DNA of 35,603 nucleotides, taken from NCBI GenBank assembly GCA_944321385.1, contig CALULC010000007.1, positions 1 to 35,603 of the forward strand. The letters run 5' to 3'. The DNA is from an uncultured Atopobiaceae bacterium (GTDB lineage: Bacteria > Actinomycetota > Coriobacteriia > Coriobacteriales > Atopobiaceae). Positions 22,585 to 29,924 of the stretch are shown here, piece after piece. The notes beneath the pieces are model-generated. The model was given only the letters and a program-made list of their open reading frames with translations. It was not told where the DNA came from and ran no database searches. The position numbers were made by a program, and so were the translations under genes. Within the stretch, counting starts at the first letter, position 1; each line of letters starts with the position of its first letter.

Positions 22585-23847
22585 ATGACTACTACATTTG
22601 CCGAGCTCGGGCTTAACGAGCAGATTCTCGCCGGGGTGGAAGCCCTCGGCTTTTCCACCCCAACCCCCGTCCAGGAGCAGGCCATCCCAGTGGTCCTCAC
22701 CGGCCGCGACATCGTGGCCTCCGCGCAGACGGGCACGGGCAAGACCGCCGCATTCGCACTGCCCGCGCTGCAGCTCGTGGCAGGAGCGGAGGGCAAGGGG
22801 CCGCACGCGCTCGTGGTCACGCCCACGCGCGAGCTCGCGGCACAGATCGAGAAGGTCGTCTCCGTGGTCTGCGAGAAGACCGGCCAGCGCGCGGTCATCG
22901 TCATGGGCGGCGCCAAGTTCGACCGCCAGATCAAGGAGCTCGAGCGCGGCTGCGACCTGCTCGTTGCCACCCCGGGCCGCCTGATCGACCTCATGGAGCA
23001 CAACCACGTGAGCCTGACGCAGGTCAAGGTCCTCGTGCTCGACGAGGCGGACCGCATGCTGGACATGGGCTTCTGGCCGAGCGTCCGTCGCATCATGCAC
23101 GCCCTGCCGGCCAAGCACCAGACGCTGCTCTTCTCGGCCACCATCCCGCCGTCGATCAAGTCCACGATCGACGCGCTGCTCACCGACCCCGCCACCGTGG
23201 AGATCGCCCGCGTGGGCGAGACCGCGGACACCGTGGAGGAGCACCTCTGCCCCGTCACCCAGGGACAGAAGACCGAGCTTCTGCGCGCCCTCTTGGACAC
23301 CGGCGGCGCGGCGGGCGAGAAGCCCGAGCGCGTGCTCGTCTTCTGCCGCACCAAGCACCGCGTGGACGACGTCTCCAAGACGCTCAAGGCCGCCGGCGTC
23401 AAGGTCGACGTCATGCACGCCGACCGCCCGCAGAAGGCCCGCGAGCGCGCGCTCGAGAAGTTCCGCGAGGGCAAAGTCCAGGTTTTCGTGGCAACCGATG
23501 TCATGAGCCGCGGCATCGACGTCTCCGGCATCGACGCCGTGGTCAACTTCGACGTCCCCATGGACCCGGAGGACTACGTGCACCGCATCGGCCGCACGGG
23601 CCGCGCGGGCGCCACCGGCCACGCCTACACCTTCGTGGCGCCGGACGAGATCAGCCCCCTGCGCGAGATCGAGTACTTCACCAAGAAGCTCGTGCCCGTG
23701 TGGGACCTGCCCGGCTTCTCCTACGACGCCGGCCGCATCGTGCCGCAGGAGGGCCGCCCCACCAAGCGCGCCGCCCGCACGATGTTTGCCGGGTCGCGCG
23801 GACGTGGCCGCGGCATCGCCGGCGGTCGCTACGGCCGCCACTACTAA
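22585..23847 (+). CDS. DEAD-box RNA helicase
   Basis: A 420-residue protein with all core motifs: Q motif FSTPTPVQEQAIP, motif I AQTGTGKT (about 50-57), PTREL, VLDEADRML (motif II), FSAT (motif III), VFVATDVMSRGID and HRIGRTGRAG (motif VI). The short tail is Arg/Gly-rich (AGSRGRGRGIAGGRYGRHY), typical of RNA-binding extensions in RhlE/CsdA-like enzymes that unwind RNA during ribosome assembly or cold adaptation. The ATG at 22585 is chosen because the motifs begin at once, and TATACT ends only 7 bases before it with no ribosome site, so the mRNA may be leaderless. The RlmI-like gene follows after 16 bases, so the pair probably forms an RNA-processing operon. Confidence 0.95.
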   Translation: MTTTFAELGLNEQILAGVEALGFSTPTPVQEQAIPVVLTGRDIVASAQTGTGKTAAFALPALQLVAGAEGKGPHALVVTPTRELAAQIEKVVSVVCEKTGQRAVIVMGGAKFDRQIKELERGCDLLVATPGRLIDLMEHNHVSLTQVKVLVLDEADRMLDMGFWPSVRRIMHALPAKHQTLLFSATIPPSIKSTIDALLTDPATVEIARVGETADTVEEHLCPVTQGQKTELLRALLDTGGAAGEKPERVLVFCRTKHRVDDVSKTLKAAGVKVDVMHADRPQKARERALEKFREGKVQVFVATDVMSRGIDVSGIDAVVNFDVPMDPEDYVHRIGRTGRAGATGHAYTFVAPDEISPLREIEYFTKKLVPVWDLPGFSYDAGRIVPQEGRPTKRAARTMFAGSRGRGRGIAGGRYGRHY

Positions 23848-23863
23848 GGCTGGCGAGAAGAAC

Positions 23864-25126
23864 GTGAAGCAGGCACGCCCCTATCCTCGTGTGACGGTAA
23901 CCCGCAAGGCCGCGCGAGCGTTGGCCGGCGGGCATCCGTGGGTCTTTGAGGGCGAGGTCATCGCCGCCGAGCCTGCCGAGAACGGCGCGATCGTGGACGT
24001 CTTTGAGGAGAACGGCACGTGGCAGGGCGCTGGCCTGCTCTCGCTGGAGTCCAAGATCCGCGTACGCCTGGTGAGCCGCAACGCCAACGACCGCTTCGAC
24101 GACGCCTTCTGGGCGCGGCGCGCCACGTGGGCTTGGCAGCACCGCCGCACCACGATGGGGAGCCGCGGCCTGCCCGGCGCCGAGCCGGACACCACCTGCT
24201 GCCGCGTAGTCTTCTCCGAGGCGGACGGCATGCCCGGCCTGGTGGCGGATCGCTATGAGAACGTGCTGGTCACGCAGGTTGGCACCGTGGGCATGGAGCG
24301 CCTGAAGCCCGTTGTGTACCGCGCGCTTCTCGACGCCCTTGCCGCGGACGGCGAGAAGATCGACGCAATCTACGAGCGCAACGACGGCGCATCCCGCGCC
24401 AAGGAGGGCCTGTCGCAGTACAAGGGCTGGTGGGACGGCCTGCCCGCGCCGGAGACCGCACGACTGATGGTGCGCGAGAACGGCCTGCGCTTTGACCTCG
24501 ACATCGAGAACAGCCAGAAGACCGGCTTCTTCCTCGACCAGAAGTACAACCGGCGCGCCGTGCGCGAGATCGCGGCCGGGCGCCGCGTGCTCGACTGCTT
24601 CTGCCACGTGGGGCCCTTCGGCCTGAACGCGGCCGCCGGCGGCGCGGAGTTCGTGCGCTGCGTGGACGTGAGCGACACGGCAATCGAGCTGGCGCGCGAG
24701 AACGCCCGCCTCAACGGACTGGACGCGCGCATGGACTTCACCTGCGCGAACGTCCTCGACTACCTGCCCGAGCTCGCCCGCGATCGCGCCCGCTTGCGCG
24801 AGGAGGGCGGCCCGTTCGACCTCATCGTGCTGGACCCGCCCGCCTTCACCAAGAGCCGCGGCACCGTCGCGCACGCCGCGCGCGGCTACCGCGAGATCAA
24901 CTACCAAGCGCTGCGCCTGCTGCCGCGCGGCGGCTACCTGGCCACCTGCAGCTGCTCCCACTTCATGACGCGAGACCTCCTGGCCAAGGCGATCGCCGAG
25001 GCCGCGCATCAGACAAACGTGCAGCTCAAGCAGGTCGAGGAGCGCCAGCAGGCGCCCGACCACCCCATCCTCTGGGGCTTCCCCGAGAGCCATTACCTGG
25101 ACTTCTTCATCTTCCAAGTGGTCTAG
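23864..25126 (+). CDS. RlmI-like class I SAM-dependent rRNA methyltransferase
   Basis: A 420-residue protein. The N-terminal PUA-like part (VTVTRKAARALAGGHPWVFEGEV) is followed by a linker domain and a Rossmann methyltransferase: VLDCFCHVGPFGLNAA (SAM loop, about 243-258), CVDVSDTAIELARENARLNGL, and catalytic motif FDLIVLDPPAFTKSR (about 324-338). Family members such as RlmI make m5C in 23S rRNA; the exact base is not provable here, though the TCSCSH segment carries a cysteine suited to m5C chemistry. I chose GTG 23864, just after the helicase stop and preceded by GAGAAG; the frame also extends into the helicase gene without motifs. The stop is followed by operator-like palindromes. Confidence 0.88.
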   Translation: MKQARPYPRVTVTRKAARALAGGHPWVFEGEVIAAEPAENGAIVDVFEENGTWQGAGLLSLESKIRVRLVSRNANDRFDDAFWARRATWAWQHRRTTMGSRGLPGAEPDTTCCRVVFSEADGMPGLVADRYENVLVTQVGTVGMERLKPVVYRALLDALAADGEKIDAIYERNDGASRAKEGLSQYKGWWDGLPAPETARLMVRENGLRFDLDIENSQKTGFFLDQKYNRRAVREIAAGRRVLDCFCHVGPFGLNAAAGGAEFVRCVDVSDTAIELARENARLNGLDARMDFTCANVLDYLPELARDRARLREEGGPFDLIVLDPPAFTKSRGTVAHAARGYREINYQALRLLPRGGYLATCSCSHFMTRDLLAKAIAEAAHQTNVQLKQVEERQQAPDHPILWGFPESHYLDFFIFQVV

Positions 25127-25138
25127 CGGCGCCGACGT

Positions 25139-25268
25139 GATTCTCTAAGAACGATTTACGCGTCTAATTCGTTCTTAGAGAATCTGTGGTCTCTCTAAGA
25201 ACACGAACGTGTTCTTAGCGGCGCAGATTATATTCTAAGAACGTTTTAATCCATTAATTCGCTCTTAG
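25139..25268 (+). promoter_or_regulatory. Three CTAAGAAC palindromes overlapping the fic promoter
   Basis: Three inverted repeats share the half-site CTAAGAAC: 25139-25184 (perfect 16-bp arms starting GATTCTCTAAGAACGA), 25195-25218 (11-bp arms around AA) and 25235-25268 (9-bp arms, one mismatch). A TATATT -10 lies at 25229-25234 and the last arm touches the ribosome site GGGGGAG. This looks like a multi-site operator of the Fic gene, which encodes its own winged helix. The first palindrome may also end the methyltransferase transcript. Confidence 0.75.
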
Positions 25269-25276
25269 GGGGAGTC

Positions 25277-26452
25277 ATGCTTGACGCCATTCATCCCGGG
25301 AGGCAGGGAAGCCTTCGCCGCAATCTCTCCGGAGAGCTTGCCTACCTTTCTTTTCTCCCCTCCAGCCTCCAGAGCTGCCTGCCCCTATCCCTGAGCGACA
25401 GCTCACAGCGCGCGGTCTCTGATTGCCGCGCGCTTCTCGGCGAGATGCAGGGTATGGCGCGCTTCATCCCAAACGTGGGCATGTACCTCACCATGTACGT
25501 AAGGAAAGAGGCGCTCCTCTCCTCCCAGATTGAGGGAACCCAGTGCACCTTTGATGATGTTCTCGACCCAGAGAACGAGAAGAACGCGAGCAGGGACCTC
25601 GAGGATGTAATCAACTACGTCTCGGCAACGGAACAAGCCGTTGAGCTCATGGGCTCCATGCCGCTCTGCACCCGCCTTCTGCGGGTGGTACATGAGACCC
25701 TGCTCGAAGGCGTCCGCGGATCCGAGAAGCACCCCGGCGAGCTCCGCACCTCGCAAAACTGGATCGGGCCAAACGGGTGCACCCTCAACGAGGCCGCCTA
25801 CGTGCCCCCTAACGTTGACGATATGAGGGACGCTCTGTCTGACCTCGAGGTTTTTCTCAACGAGGAACGCACTCTCGACCCCATCGTCAAGGCGGGCCTC
25901 GCCCACTATCAGTTTGAGACGATCCACCCCTTCCTTGACGGCAACGGCAGGATTGGCAGGCTCCTCATCACGCTTTCCCTCATGAACGATGGCATTCTCG
26001 AGCTGCCCGTACTCTACCCCTCCTACGAGCTCAAGCGCCGCCGCTCGGAGTACTACGACCGCCTGACCAGCGTGCGCGAGACGGGCGACTACGAGGGATG
26101 GATCGCTTTCTTCTGCGACTGCCTGCTCGAAAGCGCCCTTGACGCGCGCGACTCCATGCGGGCGCTCGCGGAGCTTCACGCCTCTACGGAGCGCCTCGTG
26201 CTCTCGTCGATGGGCCGCGGATCGGCAAACGCGCTGCGCCTCCTGGAGCTTCTGGAGGGCAGCCCCATCGTGGACACGTCGTACGTTGCAGAGCGTCTGG
26301 GGCTAAGCGCCTCGGGGGCAAACTCCCTCATTCGGGCAATGACGGAGCTGGGGGTGCTCGTACAGCGCGACAGCTCAAAGAAGCGCTATCGGATCTTTAC
26401 CTACGAGCCCTATCTCAAGATTCTCAGGTCAGGCAGCGAGCCCTTGCGGTAG
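25277..26452 (+). CDS. Fic family protein with C-terminal winged helix
   Basis: A 391-residue protein. Residues about 85-95 (SSQIEGTQC) hold the inhibitory S/TxxxE(G/N) helix of N-terminally inhibited (class II) Fic enzymes. The active site HPFLDGNGRIGR (about 216-227) is complete, so it should transfer AMP or a similar group to protein hydroxyls. Residues about 315-385 (ALRLLELLEGSPIVDTSYVAERLGLSASGANSLIRAMTELGVL) form a winged HTH. Related Fic-HTH proteins are often self-repressing, which fits the three palindromes before the gene. The ATG at 25277 follows AGGGGGAG. The target protein is unknown. Confidence 0.93.
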   Translation: MLDAIHPGRQGSLRRNLSGELAYLSFLPSSLQSCLPLSLSDSSQRAVSDCRALLGEMQGMARFIPNVGMYLTMYVRKEALLSSQIEGTQCTFDDVLDPENEKNASRDLEDVINYVSATEQAVELMGSMPLCTRLLRVVHETLLEGVRGSEKHPGELRTSQNWIGPNGCTLNEAAYVPPNVDDMRDALSDLEVFLNEERTLDPIVKAGLAHYQFETIHPFLDGNGRIGRLLITLSLMNDGILELPVLYPSYELKRRRSEYYDRLTSVRETGDYEGWIAFFCDCLLESALDARDSMRALAELHASTERLVLSSMGRGSANALRLLELLEGSPIVDTSYVAERLGLSASGANSLIRAMTELGVLVQRDSSKKRYRIFTYEPYLKILRSGSEPLR

Positions 26453-26549
26453 CGCGCGGCGCCGGCGCTCGGGTTTTCTCGCCAGCAGGCTCGCCCCCGA
26501 GTGCTAGATTTAGTGCTTGATTGATCGCACGACCTCGGGAGTCACCGCA

Positions 26550-28109
26550 ATGTTTGAGCTCTTTGGCATGTTTGTCCTTGCCCTCGCCCCCATCATCTGG
26601 CTCGTCATCGCACTGTGCGGGCTGCACATGGAGGCCTATCTCGCGAGCCTCGGCGCACTCGTCGTGGCTGCCGTCTGCGCCGCGCTCGGCTGGGCGATGA
26701 CGCCCGTCAACATGGCCACCGCCGCGCTCGAGGGCTTTGCCATGGCGCTCTGGCCCATCGTGATCGTGATCATCGCCGCGGTCTTCACCTACAACCTCAC
26801 CGTGCACACCGGCGCCATGGAGACGATCAAGCGCATGCTCTGCTCGGTCTCGGCCGACCGCCGCGTGCTCACGCTGCTCATCGGCTGGTGCTTCGGCGGC
26901 TTCCTCGAGGGCATGGCCGGCTTTGGCACCGCCGTGGCCATCCCCGCGAGCATGCTCATGGCCCTCGGCATCAGCCCCGTGACGGCCATCCTGGCCTGCC
27001 TCATCGCCAACGGCGTGCCCACGATGTTTGGCTCCATCGGCATTCCCACCACCACGCTCGCCTCCATCACCGGCATCGACGTGGTGCAGCTCTCCACGGT
27101 CCAGGCCATCCAGGTCTTTCCGTTCGTGATCGCCTGCCCGATCCTCATGGTCGCGCTCGTGGGCCATGGCCGCAAGGCGCTCAGGGGCATGCTGCCCATC
27201 GCGCTTGTCTCCGGCGTGTCCTTTGCCGCGTGCCTGCTGATCGCCGGCCACTTCATCGGCGGCGAGCTGCCCGACGTGGTGGCCTCCGTGGTCTCGCTCG
27301 TCCTCACCTTTGCCTACGCGCTGCGCATGCATAAGAGCGGCGTCGAGGTGCCCGAGAAGTACCGTCTGACCGTCGGCTCCGCCGGCGACGACGCGCCCGC
27401 CGAGTCCGTGGCCGACAAGCTGCGCGCCTGGGCGCCGTTTGCCCTGATCTTTGTGGTCCTTCTCGCTACCAGCAAGCTCGTGCCGTTTGTGAACGGCCCG
27501 CTCTCGGCCATCAAGAGCACGGTCAACATCTACGCCGGCGACCCAACCGCCACGCTGACCTTCTCGTGGGTGAACACGCCCGGCGTGCTGATCTTCATCT
27601 GCGGCATCGTGGGCGGCCTCATCCAGCACTGCCCGCCGCGCGAGATGCTCGGCGTGCTGGGCGCCACGTGCAAGCAGATGAGCAAGACCATCGTCACGAT
27701 GCTCGGCGTGCTGGCCTGCGCAAAGATCATGGGTTACTCTGGCATGATCGCGAGCATCTCCGACTTCTTCGTGGCCGCACTCGGCAGCTTCTATCCGCTG
27801 GTCGCGCCGCTGCTGGGCGCGCTGGGCACCTTCGTCACCGGCTCCGGCACCTCCAGCGAGGTGCTGTTTGGCAACGTCCAGCTCCACGCCGCGCAGTCCA
27901 TCGGCGTCAACGAGGCCTGGCTCGTGGCGTCCAACTCGCTCGGCGTCTCCGCGGGCAAGATGCTCAGCCCGCAGAATATCGCCATTGGCTGCGCCGCATG
28001 CGGCCTTGTGGGCAAGGACGGAGAGATTCTCGGCAAGATCGCCAAGTACGCATTCGCGTTCGCCGTGGTGATGGCGGCCATCATCTACGTGGGCTCGCTC
28101 GTGCTGTAG
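26550..28109 (+). CDS. L-lactate permease (LctP family)
   Basis: A 519-residue multi-pass membrane protein with about 12-14 helices. The hallmark LctP segments are present: ALEGFAMALWPIVIVIIAAVFTYNL, GWCFGGFLEGMAGFGTAVAIPASML and ANGVPTMFGSIGIPTTTLA. These carriers take up L-lactate (or glycolate) with protons across the cytoplasmic membrane. I chose ATG 26550, preceded by GGGAG at suitable distance; a TTG at 26517 in the same frame is less likely. A TAGATT with upstream TGC (extended -10) lies near 26505-26510. No lactate dehydrogenase gene is adjacent, so the pathway partner is elsewhere. Confidence 0.93.
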   Translation: MFELFGMFVLALAPIIWLVIALCGLHMEAYLASLGALVVAAVCAALGWAMTPVNMATAALEGFAMALWPIVIVIIAAVFTYNLTVHTGAMETIKRMLCSVSADRRVLTLLIGWCFGGFLEGMAGFGTAVAIPASMLMALGISPVTAILACLIANGVPTMFGSIGIPTTTLASITGIDVVQLSTVQAIQVFPFVIACPILMVALVGHGRKALRGMLPIALVSGVSFAACLLIAGHFIGGELPDVVASVVSLVLTFAYALRMHKSGVEVPEKYRLTVGSAGDDAPAESVADKLRAWAPFALIFVVLLATSKLVPFVNGPLSAIKSTVNIYAGDPTATLTFSWVNTPGVLIFICGIVGGLIQHCPPREMLGVLGATCKQMSKTIVTMLGVLACAKIMGYSGMIASISDFFVAALGSFYPLVAPLLGALGTFVTGSGTSSEVLFGNVQLHAAQSIGVNEAWLVASNSLGVSAGKMLSPQNIAIGCAACGLVGKDGEILGKIAKYAFAFAVVMAAIIYVGSLVL

Positions 28110-28136
28110 CGGCGGCGCGTTTTTATCGCCCCCCTC

Positions 28137-28217
28137 GAAATAACACGCATAGTTTGCAATGCGTGTTATTTTCAACTGGGCTTATGCAAAGTTAAAGCAA
28201 ACTGTGCGTGTTATTTC
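28137..28217. repeat. Three-armed inverted repeat after the lactate permease gene
   Basis: Arm 1 (28137-28157) holds AAATAACACGCAT then AGTTTGC. Arm 2 (28159-28171) is ATGCGTGTTATTT and pairs with 13 bases of arm 1. Arm 3 (28197-28217) pairs with all 21 bases of arm 1 with one mismatch. The two foldings exclude each other. It lies between convergent lctP and tadA and is followed by GGCGAGAAG. It may be a bidirectional terminator or a mobile remnant. Confidence 0.75.
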
Positions 28218-28239
28218 TGGCGAGAAGAGCGCTCGCGCC

Positions 28240-28800
28240 CTAGCGCCGCCGGCGCGCGCGGAAAAACGCCCGCAGCAGCCCCGCCGCCTCGTCTGCCAGC
28301 ACGCCGCTCGTGACCTCAAACTCGTGATTGAGCCGCTCGTCGTGGCTCACGTCAAACAGCGTGCCCACCGCGCCGCCCTTTGGATCGGCCGCGCCGTACA
28401 CGCAGCGGGCCACGCGCGCGTTCACCATAAGGCCGGCGCACATGAGGCACGGCTCCAGCGTTACGTAGACCGTGCAGCCGGTGAGTCGCCAGCGCCCCAG
28501 CTCGCGGGCCGCGGCAACCATGGCGAGAAACTCGGCGTGGGCAGACGGGTCGGCGTCGGTCTCGCGACGGTTGTGCGCCCGTGCGACCACCCGGCCGTCA
28601 CACACCACGACCGCGCCTATGGGCACCTCGCCCTCCGCGGCTGCCGCTTCGGCCTCCTCGAGCGCGAGGCGCATGTACTTCTCGTCTGTCGCTGCGGCCT
28701 CATCCGCCTCGGTCAGCGCTTCGTCCGCGGCCGCGGCCGCAACCTCGACCGCGGCCGCAACCTCGTCCGCAGCCGCCGCAACGTCGTTCTTCTCGCCCAC
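28240..28800 (-). CDS. tadA: tRNA-specific adenosine deaminase TadA with Ala-rich N-terminal extension
   Basis: A 186-residue protein. The deaminase core begins near residue 40 (YMRLALEEAEAAAAEGEVPIGAVVV). It has the zinc-binding HAE motif (SAHAEFLAM) and PCLMC (TLEPCLMCAG), and ends as TadA does. It converts adenosine to inosine at the wobble position of tRNA-Arg(ACG). The first 40 or so residues are an Ala/Glu/Asp-rich segment absent from ordinary TadA. I use GTG 28800, which follows GGGAGGAAGC; an internal ATG at 28674 would give a standard-length protein but has no ribosome site. Divergent from tRNA-Ser. Confidence 0.93.
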   Translation of the reverse strand: MGEKNDVAAAADEVAAAVEVAAAAADEALTEADEAAATDEKYMRLALEEAEAAAAEGEVPIGAVVVCDGRVVARAHNRRETDADPSAHAEFLAMVAAARELGRWRLTGCTVYVTLEPCLMCAGLMVNARVARCVYGAADPKGGAVGTLFDVSHDERLNHEFEVTSGVLADEAAGLLRAFFRARRRR

Positions 28801-28814
28801 GCTTCCTCCCGCGC

Positions 28815-28844
28815 TCGGCAACGTCTCACATGGGGTAGGATACT
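28815..28844 (+). promoter_or_regulatory. Promoter of the tRNA-Ser gene
   Basis: TCGGCA (28815-28820) and GATACT (28839-28844), 18 bases apart, lie just before the mature 5' end at 28858. A short 5' leader would be removed by RNase P. Confidence 0.5.
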
Positions 28845-28857
28845 AGTGCTCACACTC

Positions 28858-28950
28858 GGAGGAGTGGCAGAGCGGTTGAATGCAGCGGTCTTGAAAACCG
28901 TCGAGCGGGCAACCCCCGTTCCGAGGGTTCGAATCCCTCCTCCTCCGCCA
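28858..28950 (+). tRNA. tRNA-Ser (anticodon UGA)
   Basis: The acceptor stem GGAGGAG pairs with CTCCTCC. The anticodon stem GCGGT/ACCGT encloses the loop CTTGAAA with anticodon TGA at 28892-28894. A long variable arm (CGAGCGGGCAACCCCCGTTCCG), the class II mark of tRNA-Ser, and a T-arm GGGTTCGAATCCC follow. The discriminator is G and CCA is encoded (28948-28950). It reads UCA and other UCN codons. Confidence 0.98.
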
Positions 28951-28963
28951 TACGCAACCACCT

Positions 28964-28995
28964 GTGGAAGAGGGCTCGCCCTTTTCCACTTTTTT
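28964..28995 (+). terminator. Rho-independent terminator of tRNA-Ser
   Basis: GTGGAAGAGGGC and GCCCTTTTCCAC form a 12-bp stem with one G:U pair and a 2-base spacer, followed by TTTTTT. It is the clearest terminator in the window. Confidence 0.92.
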
Positions 28996-29008
28996 GAACG
29001 GAGCGTCC

Positions 29009-29575
29009 GTGGACCCCATCGTTGTCATCCTGCTTGTTGGGCTGGCCATCATCGCCCTCGTCATGGTCTACACCCGCACCTACCTGAACATCATTGCCGA
29101 GGACAACCGCTGCGTCGACGCTTGGAAGGTCGTTGAGAAGGACATGGTGCGCCGGGGCGATCTGGTGCTGAGCCTCGAGGCCACGATGGCGGAGCGCGTC
29201 GGCCGCGGCTCGGACGCGATCGAGCCGATCTCCGCAGCGCGCGTTGCGGTGGAGGCGGCCGAGAAGCCCGAGGAGAAGGCCGCGGCCTCCGACGCCCTCA
29301 CGGAGGAGCTGCGCGCGATGTTTGCCATGGCGGAACGCTCCACGGTCCTCATGACCAATCCCGACCTGGTGCAGCTTCTGACGGACATCGCGGACGCCGA
29401 GAACTGCCTCGCCCGTTCGCGCGAGTCCTACGAGAAGTGCGTCCGCGGGTACAACAGCCGCGTCACCAGCTTTCCCGGCAACAAGATTTCCGGCTATCGG
29501 TACCGGCCGCGCAAGAGCCTGACCGCCAAGGCGCGGCACGAGCGGGAGCACGAGCTGCCCTGGGCGCGCTTCTAG
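29009..29575 (+). CDS. LemA family membrane protein
   Basis: A 188-residue protein. Residues about 4-24 (IVVILLVGLAIIALVMVYTR) form one N-terminal membrane helix. The helical domain has the LemA pattern: NRCVDAWKVVEKDMVRRGDLVLSLEATM, then AENCLARSRESYEKCVRGYNSRVTSFPGNKISGY near the C-terminus. LemA proteins are membrane-anchored helical bundles of unclear role. I chose GTG 29009, preceded by CGGAG, which places the start just before the helix; an upstream ATG at 28964 lies inside the tRNA terminator and is unlikely. The 41-bp repeat array follows the gene. Confidence 0.85.
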   Translation: MDPIVVILLVGLAIIALVMVYTRTYLNIIAEDNRCVDAWKVVEKDMVRRGDLVLSLEATMAERVGRGSDAIEPISAARVAVEAAEKPEEKAAASDALTEELRAMFAMAERSTVLMTNPDLVQLLTDIADAENCLARSRESYEKCVRGYNSRVTSFPGNKISGYRYRPRKSLTAKARHEREHELPWARF

Positions 29576-29924
29576 GCGACGGTGCGTGGGGGGGCTTGAC
29601 GAAAGTGGGCTCGTCTCAGCCCGAGGGGCTTCTCGCTTGACGAAAGTGGGCTCGTCTCAGCCTGAGACGGCAAAAATCCTGAGACAAGCCTCGTTTTGTC
29701 AAGTTTTCTCCCAGCGAGGCTGAGACAAGGCCCGTCTTGTCAAGCGAGAAGGACACGGGGTCGCAGCCGCTGCCTCCGCGGCGCGGAACAGCCCCACCGT
29801 TGGCCGAAGGGTTAAAGCCATCTGCCAGCTACCTGCGCAAACGCGGAATCAAAACTGAATATCCCCTGCTAGAGTGGTTTAGATTATGGGTTTCCCACCC
29901 GAAGCTCAAACGAGAGGGGAAAGC
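29576..29924. other. Intergenic region between lemA-like and GH20 genes
   Basis: About 350 bases. The first half is the repeat array 29594-29751. The second half carries the GH20 promoter region: an A+T-rich segment near 29855-29890 with TAGATT/GATTAT as -10 candidates. A 63-codon open frame (29737-29928) starts in the repeat, has no ribosome site and is probably not a gene. Confidence 0.55.
29594..29751. repeat. 41-bp repeat array, left of the GH20 gene (two direct and two inverted units)
   Basis: Units beginning GCTTGACGAAAGTGGGCTCG start at 29594 and 29635, exactly 41 bases apart. Inverted, diverged copies follow at 29679-29703 and 29719-29745 (CTGAGACAAG...TTGTCAAG). TTCTCGCTTGAC at the left and TTGTCAAGCGAGAA at the right mirror each other, so the whole array folds on itself. 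Confidence 0.85.
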
